From assembly GCA_902729315.2 (NCBI GenBank), contig LR746265.1:6640892-6704891 (forward strand): a stretch of 64,000 bases of DNA, in the 5' to 3' direction. Source of the stretch: Spirodela intermedia. Taxonomy: Eukaryota > Streptophyta > Magnoliopsida > Alismatales > Araceae. Positions 12,046-24,037 of this stretch are shown here, piece after piece. The notes beneath the pieces are model-generated. The model saw only the letters and a program-made list of their open reading frames with translations, did not search any database and was not told the DNA's origin. The position numbers and the translations under genes are program-made. Position 1 is the first letter of the stretch. Every line of letters starts with the position of its first letter.

Positions 12046-12910
12046 CACAAACTTATCTTCATAGTCGATATCGTGTAAAAAATGACCGTTGAGACTTTGC
12101 AGGCCCAGTAAAGCCCAATAATAGCCCATGACGGAGGTCGTAAAATGACCATTAACAGCCCATGCAGCGGAGCCACACTATTAGCTAGTATTTATTCCCT
12201 GATGTCAGTTAATAAGGGCTCGGGGTATTTTTTTTAGTGTGAAATTATTATAAGTCTGAGGTCGATATGTTAAACCATGTTCGTCTCAGGTCTTTTTATA
12301 TATTTTCCAAGGAAAATTAGGTCTCCCCATCTATATAACTTGTACGATCAGAACATATTCTTAATTTATACTGCTCAATAATAACTAAAAAATATTTATA
12401 ATTATTAATGCGATTCGGGGGATGGGTGCATTAAATATGGGTCATAAAAGGTTACATTTGTAATGGTGCATGGGAGAACTTAGGTTTCCAGCATGCCATG
12501 TCATGTTGGGCCAAGCTAAGAAAAATTATATCCCAACCCAAAGTTTGAAGAGGTCTCACAAGGAGGAACAATTTTATTTGGAAATGATAAATATGCGTCA
12601 ACTTTCTCAGTGATATCTGCTTTTTTATGCTTGAACAGTTTTAAAATTGCGAAAATCCCCTTTTCCACGAGGTCCTAGACTTGGTGGGTGTCACGTGAGG
12701 AGTTAGAGGGAATTTGAGCTATTTGTTAGAATAGAGAGATATATCCGCATTTATATTATGTCAGGGGGACGAAATAGTAAAGTATTTTTTTATTTATTCC
12801 CGTCTGCTTATCTCATTCTTGGCCCGATAAAATCTCTCGCTGCCTGAGAAGCGACGCCGTGCGCGGCGGAGCTCCGCCCCCTTCCCCGCCACAACGTCTC
12901 CCTCTCTCTC

Positions 12911-12947
<37 letters not shown>

Positions 12948-13498
12948 CGGGTCCACCATTTCTGCGGCTGAGAATGCGTCCCAGGAAATAAAAACAAGGC
13001 CAGGGCGCGGGCACGTGGCGCGGGGCCCACATGAGGCTCCTCCAATATCTGCCTATTTTCACGCCGTGTCTCAAAAGGAAACCCGCAGGGAGAGTACGAT
13101 CTGTTTCGCCAGGTGGGGCCTCGCTCGGGGTGTTGAAGTTCTGGGAGCGAGTTATAACGAAAATGGGGGTGAGGATAGCTACGGCGGTGCCACGACTGAT
13201 CTTGCCTGATCTCGCAGCCACCTCTCAAGCAGGTAGAGATGGCCCCCTAAATTTGCTCTCTTTAACGAAGAAGGAGAAGGAGGGACGGGCGGAGGCGTGT
13301 TCTCCGCTTCCACAGGTCGCCGTGGAGTCAATCTTCTTCTCTCGTGGGGGGTCAATGCACCAGATACTCGGTTGACATTGCATCTTCTTCTCTCAGTACC
13401 CCCCGTCCGTCCCCCCCCTTCTCTCTCTCTTTCTCTCTCTTTCTCTCTATCCCCCGTGCTCTGTGGGAGGAGAGCTTCGGCGGGGATCAACGGGGTGA
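11481..13498. other. Intergenic region between KIN-7 and the B-box gene
   Basis: No gene is recognised. A long GA run lies at 11982-12044. Four GCCCA-type elements (AGGCCCAG, AAGCCCAA, TAGCCCAT, CAGCCCAT) occur within 12100-12165; such site II-like motifs are common in promoters of growth-related plant genes. CT runs at about 12916-12945 and 13420-13447 probably lie in the 5' UTR or core promoter of the plus-strand B-box gene. Minus-strand frames at 12794-13228 read straight through the CT repeat and show no family resemblance. Confidence 0.5.
11982..12044. repeat. (GA)n microsatellite
   Basis: Almost perfect GA dinucleotide tract of about 60 bases, with one AA interruption near 11995. Confidence 0.95.
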
Positions 13499-13558
13499 AT
13501 GGGGCCCGGTGTAAACGTCGAAGGTGGGGAGTGACGGAGGGATGAGAAGCTGCGGAAA

Positions 13559-16500
13559 ATGCGGACCATCTGCGACGTCTGCGAGAGCGCCCCCGCCATC
13601 CTCTTCTGCGCGGCGGACGAGGCCGCCCTCTGCAAATCCTGTGACGATAAGGTCTCGGTTCTCTCTCTCTCTCTCTCTCTCTCTCGCCTTCCCCTTAACT
13701 ATCTCATCTACCCCATAATCTTTTGAATCGTTCTGCCGTTTCTTGTTTGGTTGCTTGCAATGAGATGTCCCGTCTGGGTATGGGATTTTACTAATATGCC
13801 TCGGCTTTTCAGATTAAATTCTGTAAAACCTCACGGTTATTAAACGTATTAGAAAATTTTATTTCGCCTGCTTACATGTCGCATCATGCAGCAGAAATGT
13901 AGGCCAAGCTGATGAGTTTGGATCAAGCCACTCTTTGTTTTGTAGGTGCATAAAATTTCTTACTTCAGATATATTTTTTTATTTTTTCATTCATATCTGA
14001 AACCTGACTCCCAAAATATCTAGATATTTTTTAATTGTGCTAGTAGAATATTAAATTGAAAAAAATCAGCAGAGTTTTTTATGTGAGCAAAATTGGGGAC
14101 ACATTCACACCTACTTCTTAATGATCAAAAGATAGTGAAAGGCATTGGAGTGCAGATTCATCTGTCTTCACATGTGAATCAATAATAAATGCAATGCTCA
14201 TTTTAATTCAGTAGTTGCAAACCTAAACATAGAATAAAAGATGAATTCTGATGAAGCTGTACATTCATTTAATATCAAAAACCAACTTTGTACATGTTTG
14301 CTTGAAATTGGAGCATTAACAAAGTTGTAATTGGTTAGTTTGTGTTCAATAGTACTCAAACTTAAGATGCACCTACTATGGCCTTTCTCTTTTCATGGCA
14401 CATAATAATTAGGAATTTGCACTTGGTTCTTGAACATGTTCATGAAAATTAGGGATTGGGGATTGGGTAGAAGAGTTGTTACAAGAGAGGCCATTGAAAT
14501 TGGCGGGTACATGGGAATGATAAATCCTAACATACTATTAACAAAAAAGAAGGAGAAAATAATTTGATGCATACAAAGAGATAATGGTAAGGTACTTGTA
14601 TTTGAGAACTTTATTAAACATTGAGAAATATTTATCTAAAATAATCGAGTATTTTATTTTAAAAAGTTTGTTTACTCACAAGTTGGGACCATTTGACTTA
14701 GAAGAAGAGAAAAATTACTTTTGAAAACCAAAAAAATGACTCACATGTGGAAATCATTCTTGCTAATTTACTAGACCCTAAGCTTAGTGCAATTTTGTGC
14801 TTTTTGGTTTTTATTTGAGGTCACAATATTTTTTGAATATGTTTGGTTATGTTTTGGTGCTGTAAGAGGCTTACAAAGTCATTAGATTATAGGAAAGATA
14901 AAAAATGTGACAATAAAGGGGAGAGATGTGCCTTTATTAAACTCTTCTATTGATCACAACAACACATCTATGACTAATATTATTGGTTGACCTACATTGC
15001 TTGGCATTGATGTGAGGAGAGGCATCAATCAAGTTAGAATGGGGAGAGAGGTGTTTAGACACAAAGGTCATGGGTTAATGGTTTGAAGAATATACTATCA
15101 ATTAGTTTATTTTATTTTAAACTCTTATTAAAAAATAATTCAATATTTCTTTTCAATTTTATGATAATACTCATACATACATCCTAAGGTATGAAACAAT
15201 ACCCTTCATTTAATTTAATGTATACATTTAGTGGCATTATTGTACGTATTTGTGTTTGTGTCCTGTTATATACTAATTTCATATTAGTGTGACAATTTTT
15301 TTCTAATGATAATGGTGGGTTAGGATATGTCACCCAATTTCACATCATAGCACAGATTTATGATAGTATGTCTCAACTCACATCCTTGTCATTTAGTTAA
15401 AAACTTGGGTTTTATCAAAAGAGGAAAAACCCAAGTATTGTGTGACATAGCACCCATTTTTCTCAAAATATATCAAGTTCAACTCCCGAGGTTTGATTTG
15501 ATCTTGTGGTAGCTTATTTGTTGCATTTATTGTGGCATGCTATCGATTGAGTCTAAAAGTTTCTTCCATGGTTCATAGTATCAAAATGCATTCTTATAAA
15601 TATGGAAGGGTTGGATAACAATTATGCTTGAGTCCATTGATGTCTTATTCTTTATATTTATTTAAACTAACTATATTGACTTTGTCTTTCTATCTTTGTC
15701 TCTTTTCTATCAATTTTTCCTACTCTATTTTAGCTTACTCTAAAATTTTAATTTCTAAAGTTTCCATTTCTCTCATTCTTGACACTTATCTAGTTTCATT
15801 GAGGGATCATTAATTTGGATTATTTACTTGGTTCACAAACCATTTGACATCATTGGGAAGGTAATGCTATTAGCATATCATTTATCAAAGTATATTAAAA
15901 CCTATTCTATGTTGATATAGGGTGCCTAGAAGTTAGTGGACTCGATATGATTATTATTTAGCTCTTTTTTATGCTCATATCATTTTAGTAAAACCTCTAG
16001 CATTTTGTGTACATGCACTATTTTTTATTGAGGAAATAGATATTGAGATAATAAGAAGAGATGTAAGTGATTGTGCTAGTATTTTGTGTATGTGTGTATG
16101 TGCATTAGTTTTTATATAATAAAAAAAGGGGAAACTTTCATTGTCATTGGAAAACTTTCAAATAAGTTACTAAAGTGATTTAAATAGAACTACCAATGAG
16201 AAAATTTGAAGGTTAGAGACTACTAAGATTTCATACTAATGTGTGTGGAGCTATAGTGTAGTGTAGATGTGAGCAAGGTTGTTTAAGATAAAACACTATG
16301 AAAACTACTTCAAATGGAGTGTTTAGTCAAATAGTATTAATATTTTTTCAACATCATCACTTTTACTTTCTTAGTTTGGGAGTGAGAATCAATGAAATTT
16401 TGAAAACACAAGCACTACTTGGTTGTTTTCTTTTATAAGAGTTTAAAGATTTGAATATTATACTATATTAACGAAAAACTATTGACAAATGTGGAAAAAA

Positions 16501-18264
16501 ATGTCTGTCTTTTTAATTTAAGGCAAAAAATTTAGGTATTAATCTGAAATATTTTCAACATAGTGGTTAGTGAGTTACCTTGCCAAGAGATCAGAGGTAG
16601 GATATGACACCTCAATGTTAGAGTAGGTTCTCTAGTCATTTGCTTTTTATTTTCTACTTATTTATTTTTTTATATAATAAAAAATAAATATCTCTATATG
16701 TTCATTTTGACTCATTCTCTACTAAAATCGTTATGTTTTCCTTTTAGTAGTCATATTTCTACTATGATATGGCTATGACTATTGTATGATTTGGGTGGTG
16801 ATTGCCTCATATGAAGTAATATATCTCAACCTCATCTACCTCTTGATTTAATGAAAATCTCCTTCTTCCCAACCACCCAAGTTGAGGTTAACATTAGAAA
16901 ATTAGGTTGACCTCAATTCTTCTATTTAACCTTGATTTGGATTCCTACACATTAGAGGTGCTACTTTGCAACTGAATCAAGCTTAAGTCATATTGAATCT
17001 CTTTATAATTTTTTTCAAAAATAATTCATTGTTAATTGAAGTGAATGCATATACTATCTATATAATGGGCCTTCTAAAGTCATTGCCTCAAATTTTGAAA
17101 TGTGATAATTAGCAAAAAATAAAATTTTCTTTGTTGAGAAAATGTATTAAGCACTCAAGTTGTAGTGGGTCATTCCTCCTAAATATTGTCTTCAATAGGT
17201 CATCTTTATGAAAAAAATTGGGGATTTTTTGAAACCTTTTTTTCTTCATTCATCATGATATAAAAATTCATTTATTCTTCTCCTATAATGCCTTGCTTAA
17301 GATTTTTGAGGTTGCCCAATAATAAAAATCTATTTTTCAGAACAAGCTCAAATATATTAACAATATATATCTCTCCCTTAATTTTCATTTTTGTCGATTT
17401 TTGAATATTTTTTACTAAAAAACTATCAAATTATGATGATCTAATTTTACATTAATCATATTTTAGGTCCACAAGTGCAACAAGTTGGCTAGCCGACATG
17501 TTCGTGTAGGGCTCGCCATCCCTAGTGATGTCCCCCTTTGCGACATTTGTGAAAATGCTCCTGGTGATTTACATATCACCTATCAAGATATATTTTTTCA
17601 TCTTCATTCAAAGGGTCTCATTCCCCTCTTTTGGATTGTGTGCAGCATTCTTTTACTGTGAAATAGATGGAAGCTCCCTATGCTTACAATGTGATACAGT
17701 AGTACATGTTGGAGGCAAACAAACACATAAAAGATATCTCCTTTTGAGGCAAAGGGTTGAGGTTTGTCCTCTATCTACCAACTTCATGGTTGTACCCCAC
17801 AATACTTCTATCTTAACACCTAGTTGTATTTGTATAGTTTCCAATGGATAAAGCCAATAATAGCGAAGGCTTGGCCTTGCAAACATTGGGTCCTGATGAG
17901 AAGAGGAAGGAGCAGAAGATGCCCAAATCTTTGATCAAAGAAAAATTACAAAACCACCGACTTACCACAATTCCTCATGTGGAGACTATGAAAGATGAGT
18001 GCAGAAATATAAATGCAGAAATGATCGATCTTAATGCTAGACCCTTACATGCTCAAGGGCAGCCTTCATCTACTCAAGTATGTATTTTTTAAGTTTTAAA
18101 ATCATTTTTTGTATGAATAAATTTTGGCTCTTTGATGATGCAAACTTGTGACGTTGATATCTTTTTTATTGAAGGCTCGAGGTATGCATGTCATCGAAGG
18201 CACTAGCCATCATAATGGTACTGTGATTCATATTGGATCTTTCAAAGGTGGCCCTGAAAAATGA
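13559..18264 (+). CDS. Double B-box zinc-finger protein (BBX18/BBX19-like, DBB class)
   Basis: Coding exons 13559-13651, 17467-17563, 17646-17761, 17838-18077 and 18175-18264 give 211 residues. B-box 1 spans residues 1 to about 40 ([17 protein letters not shown], then [18 protein letters not shown]). B-box 2 follows from about residue 53 ([35 protein letters not shown]) and ends [10 protein letters not shown]. There is no C-terminal CCT domain, as in the DBB subgroup. The tail ends in GSFKGGPEK, close to the GSFKREPEK ending I know from BBX18/19 proteins. BBX19-type proteins repress flowering and photomorphogenesis through protein contacts. Exon 1 is GC-rich while exons 2-5 and the 3.8 kb first intron are AT-rich. 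Two upstream ATGs precede the start. The intron 1 donor (AAG|GTCTCG) is not a strong consensus. Confidence 0.93.
13652..17466 (+). other. Large AT-rich first intron of the B-box gene
   Basis: A 3815-base intron with a CT run just after the donor (about 13660-13685) and otherwise AT-rich sequence. No long open frame, transposase or reverse-transcriptase similarity, terminal repeat or RNA gene is recognisable. Small frames such as 15628-15813 are AT-rich noise. Confidence 0.7.
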
Positions 18265-19532
18265 CCTAGAAAATAAGTCCTATGTCATCTGTAATGTCAA
18301 CTTATTTCAATTGTCCAAGTTAGTCGTCTATCTTTTTTGGGCACCAAGATGGTGAGTCCATATCGGTTAGATTGTAGTTTGAAGTTCTCACTAACTCTAT
18401 TTCTATGTAGTAGTTGATACTATTGCCATGGTGGAGAGGATCTCTATATAATATTTTGTCTTAAGTCATATTTGGTGCTGGGCTCATGTTTATTGTAGCT
18501 CTATCTAAAACCCTCAAGCTCTAACATGGTTGAACAAATTGAATTGCTAACTAATTCTCCTCAAAAGAAGGTTTCGATTTAGTTCGTGGGCTAATGTAAA
18601 ATATTAGATAATGATCATGTATTTGCTCCATCTTTTAATTGTTGGAAGATAAAAATCTCAAGTCGACTAAGCAATTACCAGAATAATATTTATTATCTGA
18701 TTATATTTCTCATCCATTTTACTTTATTTTTATCTTCTCTCTTCTTCACAATCTCTTGGTAGGAGGGTTTTAGTTTCTACATTTCACTCATTTTTTAAAC
18801 AATTTTTAGTCCCATATCTCTGCATCTCATCATCCTTGAGTGAGTGAGTGAGAGAGAGAGTAGTTGTGAGTTTTAAAGCCTATTTTTTTTTGTTAATATC
18901 TTGTCATATTCAGAGAGAGAAAGACGATACATAAATGATGCATTTTGTTTGGAGCCAAACTCAAGTGGATATCCGACCCAAGAAGCTTGAAGACATGAGT
19001 TCCCCCCAATAATAAAGGTCCCAATAAAAAACACTTCAAACACGCCTAGATTTAGCTCTCTTGTTTTGTTTTCAATTCTCACTTCAAGTCAAGTCATTTT
19101 GAATTTATTTAAATATGTTGAAATTCAAATTTTAGGTGCCTAATAACAAAACCTTCTACTTTTATGAACATCCTAATTGATTTTTAACCTATTTAAAAGT
19201 GTCCCCTTTGTAGTCAAAGAGACATCCAATCTATTCTACTAGTTTTCCCCTGTTATGAGGTGATCTTTCTCTGCTAGTGGATTCTAGTGCCCCTTGTGGA
19301 TTCAGAGAAATTATTTTAATCGTGTAGATTTAAAACCAATCTCTTATGGATTCAAGGGGCAATTTCTTTGATTCAGAGAAATGTGTAGATTTAAAACCAA
19401 TCTCTTATGGATTCAAGTAAATTCAGGGTAAAGAATCTTCACAAAAATCTTATTTTTCTTAGATACAAGTACAAGATTTCAACTCCGTATATTTCAATCT
19501 GCGTCAATAAAATGATAAAAAATGTGTTCATA
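18265..19532. other. Intergenic region between convergent B-box and glyoxalase genes
   Basis: No gene is recognised. The left side should include the B-box 3' UTR and the right side the glyoxalase 3' UTR. It contains a direct repeat near 19.3-19.4 kb. A minus-strand frame at 18873-19082 shows no recognisable family. Confidence 0.6.
19322..19417. repeat. 35-bp direct repeat, two copies
   Basis: An identical 35-base segment starting GTGTAGATTTAAAACC occurs at 19322-19356 and 19383-19417, 61 bases apart. Each copy is preceded by a shared GATTCAGAGAAA word (about 19299 and 19370), so the ancestral unit was longer and one copy has a small indel. This is a local tandem duplication in non-coding DNA. 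Confidence 0.9.
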
Positions 19533-20227
19533 TTATTGGAGAATAACGTTCTTCATGACGTGTTTCTTGAGAAGATGCCATCTATATAATGGTGGGGCCA
19601 GAGATGCCCGGCGGCAGAAGGAAGAGCTGACGGTGGCGGCGCCGCTTCCATTGCCAACGAGATGAAGCCCCATCGGGGAGGCTGGCGGCGAGACGGGCAG
19701 CACGGGCAACTTCTGGCAGTCGCAGATCTCCACCATGTTCCCGTCGGGGTCATGGAAGAAGAGCTGCCCGACCTCGACACCATCCTCCGCTGACACCGCC
19801 GCCACCACGTGGTCGATGCTCATCTCCTCCAACTTGGTCCTCACCAGCTTGACGTCCGTACACTGCGGTCACCGGCCCTGTTCGTGAGCTGCCGGCAGTC
19901 GGAGATATGGGATTCAGCAGGAAGAAGAGATAGATATTGGAGACAGATGGGAACCTGGAATGAGATGTGGTTGGCCTTCGGGTCGATCAGGGAAGGCTTC
20001 GCCGGCGCGTCTGGCGAGGAGCTGCGCTCTATCAAGTGGATCCCGATCCCGTAGTTGAACAGCCTGCGTGAAGAGAAAGAGTTGGTGATGGAGATGTTTT
20101 CAACGTGCATGGGAAGATCTCTCTTTCTCTCTCTCTCTCATCTTTTTATCTGTGTTCTTGCCACTGTCCCTTACGCTCCTCTCTCTCTCTAATCTTTCTA
20201 TCTGGGTTCTTGCCACAGTCCCTCATG

Positions 20228-20266
<39 letters not shown>

Positions 20267-20513
20267 CTCTTTCTCTCGCTCTCACTCTCTCTCCCTCTCT
20301 CTCTCTCTGTCTAAATGAATTCGACGAGAAAGCTCACCACGCTCCCCGGAAGTCGAAGGAAGAAGGCCTCCGCACGAGGACGAATCCCAGAACCCTACGG
20401 TAGAACTCGCAGGACCTCTCCACATTCTCGCAGGTAAACGACACGTGGTTGAGAGACAGCAACGGCAGGGGATCTGCCGACGTCCCCGTCGAGGCTTCTT
20501 CCTCAAAACCCAT
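19533..20513 (-). CDS. Glyoxalase I-like / VOC superfamily protein (GLYI4/GLYI7-like)
   Basis: Three coding exons, 20513-20338, 20063-19955 and 19862-19533, give 204 residues. It is a single-domain vicinal-oxygen-chelate protein. Visible blocks: LSLNHVSFTCENVERSCEFY (His23), GIGIHLIE (66-71), NHISFQ (His91), and QLFFHDPDGNMVEICDC (128-143, Glu140). These match the plant glyoxalase I-like group with AtGLYI4/GLYI7, implicated in methylglyoxal handling and stress or hormone responses. Activity of that group is not fully settled, so lactoylglutathione lyase activity is an inference. Residues 144-204 form an unusual tail, rich in Pro then basic, that is longer than in the Arabidopsis proteins I recall. 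No targeting peptide is obvious. The start is the ATG preceding EEEASTGTSAD; an in-frame upstream stretch reads through a GA repeat. Confidence 0.92.
20105..20318. repeat. CT microsatellite cluster in glyoxalase intron 1
   Basis: Broken CT runs from about 20105, with the main tract at about 20229-20310. They fill much of the intron between the first two glyoxalase exons. Confidence 0.9.
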
Positions 20514-21216
20514 CTCCCTCTCTCTCTCTCTAACCAGCGGCACCGGAGGAGCCCTCCCTGCATTTATAGACGAGCTAGCGTGTCAGACCTGCGAAACCCT
20601 TCTGACCGCCATTAAAGGTTATCCTAATCCGGGGACGCGGTTGCCGGCATGCACGTCTCGGTTGAACAAGTCAACCATGCGGATAATCTTAAGACTATTC
20701 GATCCCTTCGTACAAATCTGACGCCCAAACGTAGGGGAAACCTCAAATAAAGTCAAACCTAGGTCCCAATTATCGAGACCCAGTTGTCATGACCTTGGCG
20801 GCCGCAGGCACAGCAGCGGCACAGCGCGGCACGAGCGCGCTCGTGGAGGCACACAGCATGTGCGGGAGCGCGCGCGCGGAGTCACGCGGCACGCGCCAGG
20901 CGCACGGAGGGCAGCGTGCGGCCAGGCTAACTGGCCGTGACGCCAGTGCCCCCTAGAATCGACGAGAAACAACGCTTCGCGGGAACGAGTAAAGGGGGCT
21001 TGGCGTCATGTTGGAGAGCTCCGCCGAGGCGGATTTCCTGTCCAATTTACTCCGACACGGGAATGACGACGGGAATGTCGCCTTTGTCTAGTCAGACCGG
21101 CGATGTTCATCATCTCCACCGGCCAAACCCTAGCCTGATCTCCAGGTTGACGTCATGAAAAACCATAAACGAAGTAACGCAACAGCTCATATATATTTAT
21201 TTATTTTTAAAGAAAT

Positions 21217-21279
<63 letters not shown>

Positions 21280-23151
21280 AGCTCACTGGCAATAGTCGCA
21301 GGAGTTGAAGCAATCATCTAACCAGGGTCTGAATGATCCATCGTGGCACAGATTCTGGGAAGAGTTTTGAACAAGAGATTTAGAAATAACCCTAAGAACC
21401 CTCCAAGAAATCTACCGAAATAGTAAAGAATCCAACCAACCAAATTGGCAGAAGAGGCAAATTTGAGGAGAGGATAAAAGGATGGGCGTGGGAGAAAACC
21501 CGGTACCTGCAACCAGAAGAAGAAGCCATGGAGCAGCTTGAAACGGTGGACGTCACAGCAAGCCGTCTTAACCTTCTTGGCAAAATCTAGGAATTTAAGG
21601 AAAAATATGTATCATAAAGAAAATTAATTATGCTATTTAGAATAATTGCAAAAAAAAATGTCTGGGTTATGAAAGGGTATATGGACAAAAAGGTTAAATA
21701 TGTAAAGATGAAATTTTATAATTTTTCAGCATAATTTGAAATAAATTTAATCGGAAGAATTTACGAGGATCATCCACAGCTGAACCCACAGGTCAGAGGT
21801 CCCATCCTCTCTCCCTCCGAGCTGAGAATACTTTTCTTTCTCAAGATATTGAATTGAAAAAGCTAAACGATAGTAGAATATTCCCATGATATTCCTTCGC
21901 TATGACAACATTTTAATTCAATAACTGCATAATGCAAGTAATACAGTTTTCAAGCAGCCATACAGAATTTGTGGGGACGAAAAACAGAAGAAATGGTGGG
22001 ATCCACAACATTAGTGGAATTGGTTCCACTCGAGAAACCCAGACAGAATTGGAGGATCTATTGCCCACAGACAACATGCAAACACAGATATTCTACTATC
22101 TAATCAATGGAGTACTCAAATTGTCATTGTCTTAAAAGCTGGGAAAAGCTCAGAATCGAGTGAGAATACTATTTACAATGTTACAAAGATATATTTATGG
22201 ATAGAACAGTTATAATTTTGTAACGTAAAAAAATGCCGGATATTAGTTTCTTTTTTAACCTAAAACATGGCATTTGTAATGTTACAAATGTTAGCTAATT
22301 TACTTATTGGACATTTGATGCCTGATGCTTTAGTTCGAAATGAAAATTAGATTTGTGATTTTTATAGCTCAAAAGTCTTTAAATCTTTTCATATTTTTCA
22401 AATCTGATTACAAGATTCATGACAGATTATGCATTTGAGGGACAACCAAGATTTCCTGGGATTGGTATAATTGATTGATATATAGATTGGTTTTTGATCC
22501 ATTGACGCCATAATTTAAAATATTGATGTCCGTAACCTATCACCTTTGCTTGTGAAATGACTTAAAATTTATGAGCATTTTCAATAAGGTTTTCTGTGGT
22601 AATCAAACCTGCAGCCATATCCATCTAAAGATACTTCACTGAGTAAGTGGCCCTTTCTTGGTTAACATGGATTTGAGAGGTAGTTCCCTTCTAAGTATTA
22701 ACATCTAATAGTTAAGAAACATATAATTGACTTAAATGAATAAGGAGGATAAAAAAAAGTGATCCAGTAGGCGGTAGAGAAAAAACTCACACAAAAAGCT
22801 GACTATTTGGCTTCAAATGAAATATTTCAAGAATAATCAAACATTTTAAAATAGAAGAAATAAGCAATGCTGGATTATTTAAATCGAAGAATTTTTTTTT
22901 CGAAATTTAATTCAGTTGGAAATAAAAGTAAATAATAAATGATGAAAGCATAAATGAATAAGATTGAAGAAACAAGTAGTGCCCGTACAACTTTGATATT
23001 TAGAGTTAAATCTTTAGCGTGCTGAAACATTCGTAGACTAAAACGAGGTATCTTTTAATACAAATGCCAAGGTGGATTGAGTAATGTGTCTGAAAGCGTC
23101 ATATTAGTATTTAAATTTCTTTATAGAAGATAGCATGGAATATATCTCAAA
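20514..23151. other. Intergenic region, glyoxalase upstream to unknown-protein gene
   Basis: No gene is confidently seen. There is a GC-rich block at about 20795-20945 with GCGCGCGCGCGG and repeated GGCACAGC/GGCACGAGCG words, a GA run at 21219-21278, and AT-rich sequence beyond 21600. A minus-strand terminal exon of the next gene may lie somewhere in 22000-22610, but no candidate is decisive. Confidence 0.5.
21219..21278. repeat. (GA)n microsatellite
   Basis: Perfect GA dinucleotide tract of about 60 bases. Confidence 0.95.
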
Positions 23152-24037
23152 CTAAAAATTGTGGCATATGCACATCGACTTACCTGGGTGATGATCGAAA
23201 TAGGATTTTCCCATTTCTGTGGTTTGATATGTCTTTGTAGCACCACGTAACTGTTTATCTTTCTCGATCGGTTTAGAAATTCTTACTTCATTAAAAAGAT
23301 GTTCAAACTCGTCCTGATCAAATGGTTTACCACTAATAGTTTCCAGTCTTTTCCTAAAGTAAGATTTCTTACTGCATCTGCGATTTTCACCGGATGCTTC
23401 GTTATCCTCAAACACAGCCGCCTGAAATTACACAATATTTTTAGCAAAGAAAATGAAAAATTTTGATCTACCTGAAACCAGTCAATTAAAAGCTGTAATC
23501 ACTTACAAATGAATAATAAAATATGGAAGATTTACACTGCCATTCCGAATCTTTGGCAGGAATAGGAGTTACCTCAGTTGTGATTGATGTAGTTGGGGTT
23601 TCGATTTGTTCTTCATAATTGACAGTCGTGCCGTTGGCTAATTTGAGGAGTAAGGAGCCACCCCTCACCTGAACACGACGTAGGAATATCTCATAACAAG
23701 GATCAATAGCAATTTTTCTCAGCTTAAGATGCTTTAGTATCTCTCTCTCAGATTGTCCATACGCCACTTTCTCTTTGCATACAGCATAGCTCCGCAGCCT
23801 TGGACATGTTTCTATATTACCATGAATTTCTCCACCATCATCACTAAAAAAACCATCCTCTTCTTCATATTTGACAAAATTAGGTGACATTTCAAAGACA
23901 TATGACCTGCCATCTTCCTTAAGATGATCCAAAAATATATTGTATTCACTGTCAATATCAGACTCGTAATTACTATCCTCTCTTTGGGTCATCAATGACC
24001 CTGTAGAATCATCCTCTTTTAAAGTGTGCCTCATCAT
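23152..24037 (-). CDS. Conserved plant protein of unknown function (partial model)
   Basis: Two coding exons are clear on the minus strand: 24037-23507 (donor GTAAGT) and 23421-23184 (acceptor TTTCAG, donor GTAAGT). Exon 1 holds two acidic blocks of related form: DSEYNIFLDHLKEDGRSYVF with VKYEEEDG, and IDPCYEIFLRRVQVRGGSLL with VNYEEQ. Exon 2 carries a basic region, FRKRLETISGKPFDQDEFEH, then KGRT-like GATKTYQTTEMGKSYFDHHP. I recall this order from an uncharacterised plant-specific family whose members end with a GKSYLDYYPDL-like motif. No catalytic motif, signal peptide or membrane span is visible. The start (first in-frame ATG at 24037, second at 24034) may be preceded by another exon. The end is unsettled: reading through the last donor stops at 23152, or short exons may follow near 22.0 or 22.6 kb. 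Confidence 0.55.

Noticed and set aside
12794-13228. Two 137-144 codon minus-strand frames upstream of the B-box gene
   Set aside because: They read through a CT/GA microsatellite in two frames at once and resemble no family. They lie in the probable promoter or 5' UTR of the plus-strand gene.
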